Shown piece after piece: positions 7,884 through 16,427 of a stretch of 64,000 bases of DNA. The DNA lies in assembly GCA_964383465.1 (NCBI GenBank), contig CAYLGT010000001.1, positions 24,164 through 88,163 on the forward strand, read 5' to 3'. The position numbers were made by a program, and so were the translations under genes. The notes below the pieces were generated by a model. The model was not told the origin of the DNA, ran no database searches, and was given only the letters and a program-made list of their open reading frames with translations. Numbering within the stretch: the first letter of the stretch is position 1; every line of letters starts with the position of its first letter. The DNA comes from CAYLGT01 sp964383465 (GTDB taxonomy: Bacteria > Patescibacteriota > Saccharimonadia > Saccharimonadales > Saccharimonadaceae).

Positions 7884-9392
7884 TTACTTAACGTAGAAAA
7901 CTTCTCCGATAACGTCATCAACAGAGACGGCACCATTGAAACGAGAATCTATGGATTCAGGCCTGTTGTCGCCACCGATAAATAACTCAGAGACGCCAAG
8001 CTGCACTTCCAGACGCCCCGCAGTGACCTCAGGAATCATTGACTCCTGCCATTTGCTCCCTTCGTCGGGGCTAAATCCTTCAGGATGTTCTTTGTTGTAG
8101 ACGGTAAGCTTGCCACCGTCGATTACGACTCGTTCGCCAGGCAGACCTAAAACCCTCTTTATGATGGTGCCGCGAGATGCACTACTAACAACCGTTTCAT
8201 CCAAAAGACCGTATCGAGGGGTTACTATCACCACGGCGCCACGACGTGGCACATATTGTGAATGATTGAGCCGAGCCAAGGACACTGGCAGGCGGTTCAC
8301 AAATGCTGTTTGGCCGGACTCATAGGTGTTAATCATGCTCGTTCCATCGATCTTCGTGACCAGCAACGCAAAATTTGATACACCCCACACCACTCCGGCT
8401 ACAGCTAAACTAGCGAGAGAAATAACCCAGAGCAAGTGTATGACCTTTTCGACCGTGGCTTTTATACGAAGTCTTTTTCTACCAGCAGCGGTAATTGCTT
8501 CTTGCTCCCAAGCCTCGTGCTTCAGTCCATGTGAGACTAGCCACTGCTTATGATGCTCAATTCGTCGTAGACTGAAGCGAATGACGGCGAGAAAAATTGT
8601 CAAAACTGCAATCCATAAAACACTTCGTATCAGTCCATCGCTTTTTTGCTGTAGCCTAAAGTAGAAGTCAGTTATAGAGGTATTAACAAAATTTTCCGGT
8701 GCATTTTCCTGAAAAACTATTTGCTGACCAGAGGTGTATTCGGCGACCCGAGTGAGGACCTGGCCCTCATGCTCAACGTAGCGCAGATCAAAGGTCTCAA
8801 GCGTTTCCTTTACGTACACTAGCTGTGCGTCCACATAGTATCTCACACGCTTCAAGGTGTCACCGGCTGGATCAACTGCACGAACCATCAGCATAGAATT
8901 TTGGTTTGGAGCAGAACCAAAAGCACGTATATAACCAGTCTCTGAACCTACGGTGACACGGCACTCATCGGTAGGAACGCAAACGGGATCATTCGAAGGC
9001 AACAACAAAAAAGATGGCCGGTTTGCGTCGGGACGCGATGACAAGCTAGGAGACTGCAGTTGCATGATCAGCTCTTCGTTCAGATCTGACACCTCCACTG
9101 TCTGGAGTTTTGTCCACGCAACCCCTGTTATCTGGGCACTTCCCAGATTCTGACATCTACTATGAAGTGAGTTCATGCGGGCATATGCGCTGGCAGTATA
9201 GCTTTCATTTGCCTTACCAGTTCGAACATAGACATCGTACAGACCAACCGGCATCTTGAGGGCAGAGGTGTAAGAGGTGATTGTTCCATCGCCACATCCA
9301 GTTTTGATCGTCAGATCTTCTATGCTGGCAGAGACTACTCCTGGCATGAGCGCTAAAACCACCATACACAAAATAAAGATGAGCGACTTCAT
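7884..9392 (-). CDS. lepB: Signal peptidase I with an extra N-terminal exported domain
   Basis: 502 residues, twice the usual length. Order: signal peptide (1-22), exported domain of about 215 residues of unknown fold, membrane segment near 265, basic cytoplasmic linker, second membrane segment near 330-350, then a type I signal peptidase S26 domain. Catalytic marks are IDGTSM (Ser), GTIIKRVLGLPGE (Lys in box D) and GGDNRPESIDSR (box E). Nothing else in the window could process signal peptides. The fused domain may recognise surface substrates such as the divergent surface protein at 9520 (inference). Confidence 0.85.
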   Translation of the reverse strand: MKSLIFILCMVVLALMPGVVSASIEDLTIKTGCGDGTITSYTSALKMPVGLYDVYVRTGKANESYTASAYARMNSLHSRCQNLGSAQITGVAWTKLQTVEVSDLNEELIMQLQSPSLSSRPDANRPSFLLLPSNDPVCVPTDECRVTVGSETGYIRAFGSAPNQNSMLMVRAVDPAGDTLKRVRYYVDAQLVYVKETLETFDLRYVEHEGQVLTRVAEYTSGQQIVFQENAPENFVNTSITDFYFRLQQKSDGLIRSVLWIAVLTIFLAVIRFSLRRIEHHKQWLVSHGLKHEAWEQEAITAAGRKRLRIKATVEKVIHLLWVISLASLAVAGVVWGVSNFALLVTKIDGTSMINTYESGQTAFVNRLPVSLARLNHSQYVPRRGAVVIVTPRYGLLDETVVSSASRGTIIKRVLGLPGERVVIDGGKLTVYNKEHPEGFSPDEGSKWQESMIPEVTAGRLEVQLGVSELFIGGDNRPESIDSRFNGAVSVDDVIGEVFYVK

Positions 9393-9519
9393 ATCTGTAA
9401 TGTAGCATACATTTACTTTTTAGAGATCATTGTGCTTGCGTTTTACTGAGAAAGCGTATTATGATTTGACTAACAACGTTTCGTTGGGGAGTGTCGAAAA
9501 GAAAAGAAAGGGTTAATTC

Positions 9520-11565
9520 ATGGAGCCTCCAAAAACAACAGAGAGCACTGAAGGTGTTGTCATTGCTAGTCATAAGCGATCATTTTCACAAAAGCAAAAA
9601 ACGCTTATTTTTTCAGCCGCGATAATCGGCGTAAGTGTCATAGGTATAGGAGCCTATGCTGGTATAAAACAATCTGCATCGCGCGCCGCAGGCGCAGATG
9701 AACTCGCAGCACTTGTCGAACCAGCATCTGAATCAAGCCCTTATCTGACAGTGTCAAGTGCGGGACAGCGTAGTGTGTGTATCGTGATGCCCCAGTCCGA
9801 TATCATGACCCAGAGTCCTCTACACTTACCCGCAGGGTCAGACCCGGAGGCATGGCCTCAAAGGGGAGCCGATTGGGATTACCGTCTTTCAGATGGGTAT
9901 AGTATTCAGCGCTCGAACTCTTCAGATGAAAACGGGGTATGGCAGACGGTTTTTGAAGGAAACGATAATGTTCCAGACCCCCTCAAGGACACCAACTATT
10001 ATCACCCCAACGGTGCGACAGCCGATGTTGTTAACCCTGATGTCACTTGCCCTGATGGACAAAGAGACTTCGGCAGCGTAGCCTATAACGTACAGGGCTC
10101 ACCTCCATACTCCGGAACGCCGGAAGATTTTGATGCCGTCAACAGGATCCAGCCTGACACATCTTACTTCTATCGAGTAGTTAAAAAGGATGCAGCAGGA
10201 ACAACTGTCGTTTCGGCACCCGTCATGGCGCACACAGACGGTAGCTCGGCGACACTCGCCAAGAAGTCTGAGGACTCGGGGGTCGTGACATTCACGATAG
10301 GCGCCGATCAGGCGCTGTACCAAAGAGACGGAGGAATATATAAAATCATCGGCTCAACTGACCCCTCAATGCTTTTGTCGGGCAGCAAAACACCTAGTGA
10401 GCTAATTTCGTCTGGCAAAGGTATCGTTGTAGATGTGACAAGTAGGCCACAAGAAAGTACGACATACGTTCTTGACCCTGGTGACATACAGCTAGTACAG
10501 CCTAAGAACACAAATTATACATACGTTTTGGCCCAAGTATATGACGACAGCCGCACTTTCAGGGTGTTTGGAGAACCTATAAACGTCACAACATCCGACA
10601 AATCAGTAACAGATCTCTTGAGCTTATCTACGCCAACCCTCGCTAGCCCAATCAAAATCCCCGTTGACAAGTATTCCAACCTGGTCGTGAACTTAGACTT
10701 CAACGCAAGCAAATATCTTGTTGGCAAAGCGTTCATATCTGGCTGGATAGATGCGCCCTCAGCTTGTACAGGCGCCTATGGCTTTGACACTCCTATCACT
10801 ACGTCATCGCACATGTTTACATGGAATTCATCCTGCTCAGATCTTAGAAAGGCTCCGCTTGCAGGTAACTACGAAGTAGTCGCGGAAGCAAATCTAACAC
10901 TTTCAAGCGGCATGACTAGCCAAGAAGTCAAAATCCCTTATGAAGTCACGGCTATCAACCCCGCTATAACTGCGGCAGCGTCCCTGAGCAAAGTTGAGTA
11001 CGGCAACAAAAATGTTGTCATTAACGTTCAGAACCCAATCACCTTCGCAACAAATCGTCCTATGGGGCAGTTCACTCTCAAGAACACCGTCACCGGAAAA
11101 ACTGTTGCCGACATGTACACCGACAACACATCAACACAGAAGTTTGTCCTCTCGTGGGTAAAGCCAGGCACCTACAAATTTGCCGTGACATATACTGCCG
11201 ACAAATATCAAGGGTACTTCAACGACCTCACCCTCACAGTTCCAACAATAACTGTGACCAAAGCTACACCGAAGATCACAGCCCAGCTGGCAGACAGCAC
11301 AGTTTCACCATCAACCGCAGCCAAAGTTCGTGTGTCAAATCCAGCGCTTGCAAACGACGTGCGTGCCAAAGGTGTTTTGAAGCTTATCGACAAGTCGAGT
11401 GGTTCAGTTCTTGAAACTATGAACACCGATGGTACTTCACCTCAGGTATTCTCGCACAAATTCAAAGCGGGCAAATACAACCTGCAAGTCAAATTTGTCG
11501 CCGACACAAAGCAAGGCTTGTTCCAGAACCTGGTTGTAGACGTACCGACACTGACCGTCAAATAG
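9520..11565 (+). CDS. Large surface protein with Ig-like repeats
   Basis: 681 residues. A basic N-terminal stretch and a membrane anchor (about 24-48, TLIFSAAIIGVSVIGIGAYA) precede an extracellular part of about 630 residues. The last 270 residues contain at least two related beta-sandwich-like repeats (KVEYGNKNVVINVQNPITFA and KITAQLADSTVSPSTAAKVRV, each followed by GTYKFAVTYTADKYQGYFND or GKYNLQVKFVADTKQGLFQN). There is no C-terminal sortase signal, so it is N-anchored. It is divergent from the signal peptidase and probably decorates the cell surface or pili. Confidence 0.7.
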   Translation: MEPPKTTESTEGVVIASHKRSFSQKQKTLIFSAAIIGVSVIGIGAYAGIKQSASRAAGADELAALVEPASESSPYLTVSSAGQRSVCIVMPQSDIMTQSPLHLPAGSDPEAWPQRGADWDYRLSDGYSIQRSNSSDENGVWQTVFEGNDNVPDPLKDTNYYHPNGATADVVNPDVTCPDGQRDFGSVAYNVQGSPPYSGTPEDFDAVNRIQPDTSYFYRVVKKDAAGTTVVSAPVMAHTDGSSATLAKKSEDSGVVTFTIGADQALYQRDGGIYKIIGSTDPSMLLSGSKTPSELISSGKGIVVDVTSRPQESTTYVLDPGDIQLVQPKNTNYTYVLAQVYDDSRTFRVFGEPINVTTSDKSVTDLLSLSTPTLASPIKIPVDKYSNLVVNLDFNASKYLVGKAFISGWIDAPSACTGAYGFDTPITTSSHMFTWNSSCSDLRKAPLAGNYEVVAEANLTLSSGMTSQEVKIPYEVTAINPAITAAASLSKVEYGNKNVVINVQNPITFATNRPMGQFTLKNTVTGKTVADMYTDNTSTQKFVLSWVKPGTYKFAVTYTADKYQGYFNDLTLTVPTITVTKATPKITAQLADSTVSPSTAAKVRVSNPALANDVRAKGVLKLIDKSSGSVLETMNTDGTSPQVFSHKFKAGKYNLQVKFVADTKQGLFQNLVVDVPTLTVK

Positions 11566-11580
11566 CTCTCACTCTGAAAA

Positions 11581-11613
11581 TTAACTAGCCACTCCAACGA
11601 GTGGCTAGTTTAA
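11581..11613 (+). terminator. Hairpin terminator
   Basis: TTAACTAGCCACTC pairs with GAGTGGCTAGTTTAA around CAAC, just after the surface protein gene. Confidence 0.75.
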
Positions 11614-11664
11614 GTAAACAACGTTCACTAAATAAAACGCTCTCTAGGCTATACTAGTGTCTGC

Positions 11665-13077
11665 ATGAAAAAACCTATCGAAGAAACGATCACTCTTTCA
11701 AAAATTGTCGGCGGCGGCCAAGCACTCGGCCAGCTTGCCGATGGTCGCAAAGCATTTGTATGGGGTGGTTTGCCGGACGAAACCGTGAGTATCCGCACCA
11801 GCAAAGTGAAGTCAAAGTTTGTCGAAGCCGTCGTAACGGCAGTAGAAAAGCCGTCTGTCCAGCGCGTCGAACCACGTGACCCAGAAAGTTACCTGAGCAC
11901 CAGTCCGTGGCAGATCATGGACTTCCAGTCAGAGCAGCACTACAAAGCTGCACTCATCGAAGAAGCATTTGAACTTCACGACATCGTACTGCCTGGCCCG
12001 ATCGACGTCTATAGCGACGGCGTCGAGTATGGGTATAGGAACAAAGTCGAGTTTAGTTGGTATGGAAACAGTGTACCTGCGTCGACTTTCTCTGCTAGTG
12101 AAGACTCAGCGTTTCCCGCAGCAGTGACCCAAGATAAAACTGGCAGGCAGATGGCGGGGAACGGTTCTGAGCAAGCGGAAAATGTCGACGAAGAACGGCA
12201 TGAGACCCTCGACCTGGCGTTTTTCCGTCGCGGCAGTCATGGAAAAGTTGCTGTCGACGGCACAAGTCTGGCACGTCCAGAGATGAACCAACTGGCTCAA
12301 GCTATCCGAGACCAGCTCCACGCAAATGGCATCAAAGCACGTGAGCTCAAGACCCTCATGATCCGCAGCGACCAGTCAGGCAACTGCGTATGGCAACTCT
12401 ATGTAAAAGACAAAAACGCGAATACTCTGTCAGAAGAACAAGCGCAAAATCTGCCGGCCCAGGGAGGGGAAATCATCTACAGCGACCCAAAAAGTCCAGC
12501 GTCAGTGGTGACAAAACGACTTGCAAGTTTTGGTGACACTAAACTTCATGACACAGTCCTTGACATACCGTTTAGCTACGTTTGTGAAGGCTTCTTTCAG
12601 GGTAACGTGCCCGTCTACGAACAATCGCTACGTGACATGCAGGAGTGGATCGACGAAAAACCAGTGGTCGACATGTACAGCGGCGTCGGCACGATAGGCT
12701 TTACGATCGGTGGCGAAAACCTAACACTCGTCGAAGTAAACAAAAGTGCTGTCGACGAGATGAAACGCAACCGCTTCGAGCTTGGCAAAAAAGCAACCGT
12801 CGTAGAGGCGAGTGCTGAAACCTCACTCGACTACATAACCGGTGACGCGACGATCATCCTAGACCCTCCACGCGCCGGACTTCACCAGGCAGTCATCGAC
12901 CGCCTACTGGAAACTGCACCTGAGCGGATCATCTATCTCAGCTGCAACCCGGTCACCCAGGCCCGAGATGTAGCACTGCTCGCCGAAACCTACGGCATCC
13001 GAGCTCATCGTGGCTACAACTTCTTTCCTCGCACTCCGCATATCGAACACTTGGTGATTCTCGACAAAAAGGGCTAG
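11665..13077 (+). CDS. RNA uracil-5-methyltransferase (TrmA/RlmD family) lacking the Fe-S cysteines
   Basis: 470 residues. An N-terminal TRAM domain (1-60) leads to a catalytic Rossmann domain: SAM site MYSGVGTIGFT, ILDPPRAGLH and the catalytic Cys in IIYLSCNPVTQARD. The stretch that carries the four Fe-S cysteines in RumA is cysteine-free here (STSPWQIMDFQ). Residues about 137-185 (roughly 12073-12213) are an extra, low-complexity insert resembling the insert in gltX; see findings. TATACT at 11650-11655 lies 9 nt before the ATG, so the mRNA is leaderless or nearly so. The target (tRNA U54 or 23S rRNA) is not decidable. Confidence 0.85.
   Translation: MKKPIEETITLSKIVGGGQALGQLADGRKAFVWGGLPDETVSIRTSKVKSKFVEAVVTAVEKPSVQRVEPRDPESYLSTSPWQIMDFQSEQHYKAALIEEAFELHDIVLPGPIDVYSDGVEYGYRNKVEFSWYGNSVPASTFSASEDSAFPAAVTQDKTGRQMAGNGSEQAENVDEERHETLDLAFFRRGSHGKVAVDGTSLARPEMNQLAQAIRDQLHANGIKARELKTLMIRSDQSGNCVWQLYVKDKNANTLSEEQAQNLPAQGGEIIYSDPKSPASVVTKRLASFGDTKLHDTVLDIPFSYVCEGFFQGNVPVYEQSLRDMQEWIDEKPVVDMYSGVGTIGFTIGGENLTLVEVNKSAVDEMKRNRFELGKKATVVEASAETSLDYITGDATIILDPPRAGLHQAVIDRLLETAPERIIYLSCNPVTQARDVALLAETYGIRAHRGYNFFPRTPHIEHLVILDKKG
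12073..12213 (+). repeat. Palindromic in-frame coding insert in the methyltransferase gene
   Basis: Bounded by GTCGACTTTC (12081-12090) and GAAAATGTCGAC (12178-12189). It encodes a peptide with SEDSAFPAAV and GSEQAENVDEERH, which aligns with the gltX insert (SEGSAFPAGA, GSSEKDVVEARY). Confidence 0.45.
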
Positions 13078-13100
13078 GGCGGGCGCATCACACGCCCGCC
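13078..13100 (-). terminator. Hairpin terminator for the NUDIX gene
   Basis: GGCGGGCG/CGCCCGCC stem. On the minus strand it runs into CCCTTTTTG, inside the end of the convergent methyltransferase gene. Confidence 0.6.
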
Positions 13101-13105
13101 GCAAG

Positions 13106-13825
13106 CTAGAACGTACTACTGTCGTAAACGGTTGCTAGCTCTGTGAAAGGAACACCCTCGAGCGCCAAACCCATCTCCATGTCGAAACTCTGGTACTTTG
13201 GAGACTCATCGGCCATCGACGCTAGCGTGCGCCAGACATTGCGACCGCCTTCGAACGTTTCCTTTAGTTCACCCCTGGCGTCAGTGCACATCATGAGATG
13301 AAACACTTTGTCCTCTGTCGGCTCACCGATCACGCCATCTTCGTCCTTCAAACGGACAATCTCGTGAAATATCCCTCGATGCGTAAACGTTCCCGTTAGA
13401 CCTGTTTCCTCCATGAGTTCACGAGCTGCGGTCTCGATGATAGTCTCCCCCCAGCGTACTTTGCCGGTCGGCGCACCCCAGTAACCGAAGAAGGGTTGCT
13501 TCTCGCGTTGCTGGACGAGGTACTGCTTCTCGCCATCGACTTCTCGCTCCACGACCAACATGACCGCGACTTTGGGCTGGAGCTCGATGACCCCAGCGTC
13601 GGTATCGAGTTTGTTCGCATATTCCTTCCCTCGGACGGTGAGCGAGTAGGTCTTGTCGTTTTTGTCGACATAGCCCAGCTCGACCAGTCGTTTGATGTGG
13701 AACTTGGCATGATCGCTGTCGAGCCCAGTTGCTTTCTGCAGCGCAGCAAAGTTCGCCCCATGCATAAACAGCAATTCCCGCAGGATCTTGGTTTGTGCTT
13801 CGTGGACAGATGCTTCGTGTGACAT
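13106..13825 (-). CDS. NUDIX hydrolase with N-terminal winged-helix domain
   Basis: 239 residues. Residues 1-75 form a winged helix-turn-helix (KILRELLFMHGANFAALQKA ... HIKRLVELGYVDKND), and residues about 80-215 a NUDIX fold with a complete box (GKVRWGETIIETAARELMEE plus TG). Such fusions can be NUDIX-related transcriptional regulators that sense a nucleotide or sugar-nucleotide, or hydrolases with a nucleic-acid-binding module; the intact box argues that catalysis is kept. It is convergent with the methyltransferase gene. Confidence 0.85.
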   Translation of the reverse strand: MSHEASVHEAQTKILRELLFMHGANFAALQKATGLDSDHAKFHIKRLVELGYVDKNDKTYSLTVRGKEYANKLDTDAGVIELQPKVAVMLVVEREVDGEKQYLVQQREKQPFFGYWGAPTGKVRWGETIIETAARELMEETGLTGTFTHRGIFHEIVRLKDEDGVIGEPTEDKVFHLMMCTDARGELKETFEGGRNVWRTLASMADESPKYQSFDMEMGLALEGVPFTELATVYDSSTF

Positions 13826-13916
13826 GATTTCTCCTTTCGCAGTTCATCGTAGACGAGAAAAACTGCGAAAACTAGGGAATTACACTTCCCGAATACTTAA
13901 CAGTATAGCGGTCGTA

Positions 13917-13946
13917 TTTGACTAAACATATTACTTGTGCTATAAT
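13917..13946 (+). promoter_or_regulatory. Consensus promoter of the MFS leader
   Basis: TTGACT and TATAAT are separated by exactly 17 bp. The first ATG (13956) is only 9 nt after the -10 box. Confidence 0.75.
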
Positions 13947-13955
13947 GAAAAGATC

Positions 13956-14066
13956 ATGAGAAAACACATGATTTCACTAGTCGTTAGTAGCGTGACCGCA
14001 CAGGCGGCAGCGTTTGATATGGGCGTCAACCGCTCATCTCGGCTCGTGAATCGTCAAGTTTTCTAG
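13956..14066 (+). CDS. Small leader ORF, 36 aa, before the MFS gene
   Basis: MRKHMISLVVSSVTAQ... ends 30 nt before a terminator hairpin. It begins almost at the predicted transcription start and has no ribosome site. It may be a leader peptide for attenuation, or a tiny secreted or membrane peptide (the first half is hydrophobic). No homologue recognised. Confidence 0.45.
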   Translation: MRKHMISLVVSSVTAQAAAFDMGVNRSSRLVNRQVF

Positions 14067-14095
14067 TCTTACCCAAACTTTGTACCGATAGCGAG

Positions 14096-14116
14096 CCTCC
14101 GAGACCGGAGGTTTTT
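14096..14116 (+). terminator. Terminator or attenuator before the MFS gene
   Basis: CCTCCG-AGAC-CGGAGG followed by TTTTT. Two further small stems lie between it and the ATG at 14197 (GGAGT/ACTCC and CGTTAC/GTAACG, mutually exclusive), which is compatible with a switching leader. Confidence 0.65.
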
Positions 14117-14196
14117 CATACATCTCGCTACTCTCGGAGTCTCTCTTTCGTTACTAACTCCGGTAACGATGAACGTTTCTATAGAAGGGAATCGTC

Positions 14197-15363
14197 ATGA
14201 CACACTCGAATCGCGTGATTATGCACAGCTTGAGGTTCCTGCAGATCGAGGCCGTGCTCAGCAGTACGGTACTTGCTATGCCGATCATGAACGTGTTTTT
14301 TGCTCGAGAAATCGGCATGAACATGTCAGAAGTAGGACTAAGCCAGGCGGCGTTTACGCTTGCTCTGCTCATCTGCAACGTACCGACTGGCTGGCTGGCG
14401 GACCGCTTCAGTCGCAAGTTTTCCAACATGTTTGGTGACGCGGTCGCAGCTCTCGGCTATGTTGGCTACGCATTTGCTTCAACGCTCAGCGAAGTCATCA
14501 TCTACGAGATTGTCATCGGGATTGGTTTGTCATTTAGCTTTGGGGCGGACAGCGCCTTGCTGCGTGCCTACAGCGAAAACCTCGGTCTGAACTACCAAAA
14601 AGTTGAAGCCCAGACCAACAAGTACAAACCACTTGGTGCGGCCGTAGCTGTGCTGCTTGGCGGAGTGATCGGTGCTCACAGCAGCCGACTTGCCCTAGGC
14701 CTAACTGCAGCCACCTACGGCGTTGGCTGCCTGCTGAGCTACTTCATGGTTGAAGCAGGAGAACGACGGATCACTGAACGCCACCCTGTACGCGACATGC
14801 TGCACATAGGCCATCGTGTCCTCTACGGCGAAAAACAACTCGCTTGGGTAGTGTTTGCTAGAGCATTTGCCGTCAACTCAACGCATTCGATCATTTGGGT
14901 GTTAACGCCGCTTCTGGTACTCGCCGAGGTTCCGCTGTGGCTAATCGGCACAGGGTGGGCAGTCACACTGGCGGGATCATGGCTAGGTGCGCATTTGGCC
15001 CAACACTATGCTTATAACATGTCGGACATGAAACAGTACGGTCTCCCAGTCGTACTGTTCGCCATCGCGTGTGCGGTGCTGGCAGCCCATGTCAGCCTTG
15101 CCACCATATGGCTTTACGCATGTTTTGGTGTAGTGAGGGGCTGGTATGGCGGAACGATGACGCCGATGATTCAGCGTTTTACACCACCAGACCAGATTGC
15201 TACCACGCTCAGCGTGGCCGACAGCACCTCGCGGCTGATGTATGTGCCGCTCGTGTGGGGGCTGTCGAGTGTTGCTGACTCCAGTCCGCAACTCACCATG
15301 GCAGTCAACTTTGTCGTCTTCGTTCCCCTCATGACCGCGGCTGCCTTCAAGCTCCGCCCATAG
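14197..15363 (+). CDS. MFS transporter
   Basis: 388 residues with about 12 membrane segments. The MFS loop 2-3 motif is visible (GWLADRFSRKFSNMFGD, residues about 66-82). AGAAGGG lies before the ATG at 14197. It is probably an efflux permease; the substrate is unknown. The upstream leader ORF and terminator suggest that expression is attenuated and possibly drug-inducible (inference). It ends at a GC-rich hairpin with TTTTATTTTA (15368-15395). Confidence 0.88.
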   Translation: MTHSNRVIMHSLRFLQIEAVLSSTVLAMPIMNVFFAREIGMNMSEVGLSQAAFTLALLICNVPTGWLADRFSRKFSNMFGDAVAALGYVGYAFASTLSEVIIYEIVIGIGLSFSFGADSALLRAYSENLGLNYQKVEAQTNKYKPLGAAVAVLLGGVIGAHSSRLALGLTAATYGVGCLLSYFMVEAGERRITERHPVRDMLHIGHRVLYGEKQLAWVVFARAFAVNSTHSIIWVLTPLLVLAEVPLWLIGTGWAVTLAGSWLGAHLAQHYAYNMSDMKQYGLPVVLFAIACAVLAAHVSLATIWLYACFGVVRGWYGGTMTPMIQRFTPPDQIATTLSVADSTSRLMYVPLVWGLSSVADSSPQLTMAVNFVVFVPLMTAAAFKLRP

Positions 15364-15367
15364 AAAC

Positions 15368-15400
15368 AACCCCGTCACAGCCAGTGGCGGGGGTTTTATT
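15368..15400 (+). terminator. Hairpin terminator after the MFS gene
   Basis: AACCCCGTCAC / GTGGCGGGGGTT followed by TTTATTTTA. Confidence 0.75.
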
Positions 15401-15889
15401 TTAGAGAGTTTTTATACGTTTGTACTGAAACTTGGCAGCGGTTCGCCAGCCAGAGGAATCGTTACTGTCGAACTGTTTTATGGTGCCGTCGAGCACGCTG
15501 TCGACATGGATAAGGGCAGGGTTGTACGGAGCGCTGAGACGGTAGTACCGTAGATCGTCGTCATTTATGTCGTGCCGACCCGGGTAGATCTTTTTGAACT
15601 TGTCTCGGGCAATGTCGTCAAAATAATTCGGCTGGTGGGCGGGGGGCACAAAAGCAGCCGCGCTGAGTCCCATCTGTTTCACCATCTTTTGTACGTCCCC
15701 GAGCGTCAGCGGCGCACGGCCGTCTATAAGCACATACAGCTGGTGCTTCGCCGTCAAAAACACATTTGCCTTTGTCGTGTGGCTCGTCGCTATGTTGTGA
15801 GCGATCATGGTGTGAATGGAGAGTTTTAGTCCAAACTTTTCGAGCACAAGTTTCTCGAAAGCAATTTCGTCATGCATGACTTCATTCAT
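15401..15889 (-). CDS. Hypothetical protein, 162 aa
   Basis: Family not recognised. Soluble and without Cys, with a middle that could be alpha/beta (KANVFLTAKHQLYVLIDGRA, then LTLGDVQKMVKQMGLSAAAF). The tail is basic. The first ATG (15889) or MHDEIAF (15877) may be the start. Native base composition; convergent with the MFS gene. Confidence 0.55.
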   Translation of the reverse strand: MNEVMHDEIAFEKLVLEKFGLKLSIHTMIAHNIATSHTTKANVFLTAKHQLYVLIDGRAPLTLGDVQKMVKQMGLSAAAFVPPAHQPNYFDDIARDKFKKIYPGRHDINDDDLRYYRLSAPYNPALIHVDSVLDGTIKQFDSNDSSGWRTAAKFQYKRIKTL

Positions 15890-15920
15890 AGGGGTATCAT
15901 ATCATAGTTTAACAAATTAG

Positions 15921-15949
15921 TTGACATACAATTGTTTATGGTGTATAAT
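15921..15949 (+). promoter_or_regulatory. Perfect sigma70-type promoter
   Basis: TTGACA (15921-15926), 17 bp, TATAAT (15944-15949); predicted start near 15956. Confidence 0.85.
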
Positions 15950-15955
15950 ACTATA

Positions 15956-16400
15956 TGTGTACGTGAAGCATGTCTTCACATCACGCGACCAGGCCGTGCG
16001 CCGGAGAACAAGCCGGAACGCATCCTCGTTGGCTCAACGCCTGATGCCTGATGCAGAAAGCCTCAAGCCGAACGCCTCATGCAGCATGCCTTTTGCCTTA
16101 TGCCTGATGCACGACGTAAATCGGGATAAGAGTGGGGAACGTCGCCCTACTGACCCCCAGGGGTCAAACTCTGACACCCTCACCGTGAGTGATGGGAACT
16201 ATCACTCAGTCGCGAGTCCGCGAAGACGCTTCAACCCGGAGAGACAACCGTGAGAAGAAGAGCGACCGCGATCAACAAAAATCCTAGAACTGAGTACCCT
16301 AGGTAGTCTCACGACTGAGGCCTGTCGGCCTCACCACTCTCGTCCCGGCAGCCTGAACATCCAGGCTGCCGGGACACCCACCTATCTGAGGTGGTTTTTT
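15956..16400 (+). ncRNA. Structured non-coding RNA, about 440 nt, family unknown
   Basis: Bounded by a perfect promoter and a terminator, with many stems: GTGAAG/CTTCAC (near 15962), TGACCCC/GGGGTCA (near 16151), GAGTGAT/ATCACTC (near 16187), GAGGCC/GGCCTC (near 16317) and a perfect 14-bp stem (16342-16355 with 16362-16375). The 5' third repeats GCCTGATGC several times. I find no signatures of RNase P RNA, tmRNA, 6S or SRP RNA. A 31-codon ORF (16192-16287, very hydrophilic) lies inside and could alternatively be the product. Confidence 0.6.
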
Positions 16401-16401
16401 T
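16378..16401 (+). terminator. Rho-independent terminator
   Basis: CCACCT/AGGTGG followed by TTTTTTTAT; ends the structured RNA. Confidence 0.85.
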
Positions 16402-16427
16402 ATGCCCAAAAACCTACAATGGTTAGA

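Noticed and set aside
15921..16253. 110-codon ORF over the 15.9-kb RNA
   Set aside because: It begins inside the -35/-10 region of the promoter and has no ribosome site or protein-like composition.
15956..16400. RNase P RNA or tmRNA at the 15.9-kb RNA
   Set aside because: The GAGGAAAGTCC block of RNase P and the tRNA-like ends and tag frame of tmRNA are missing.
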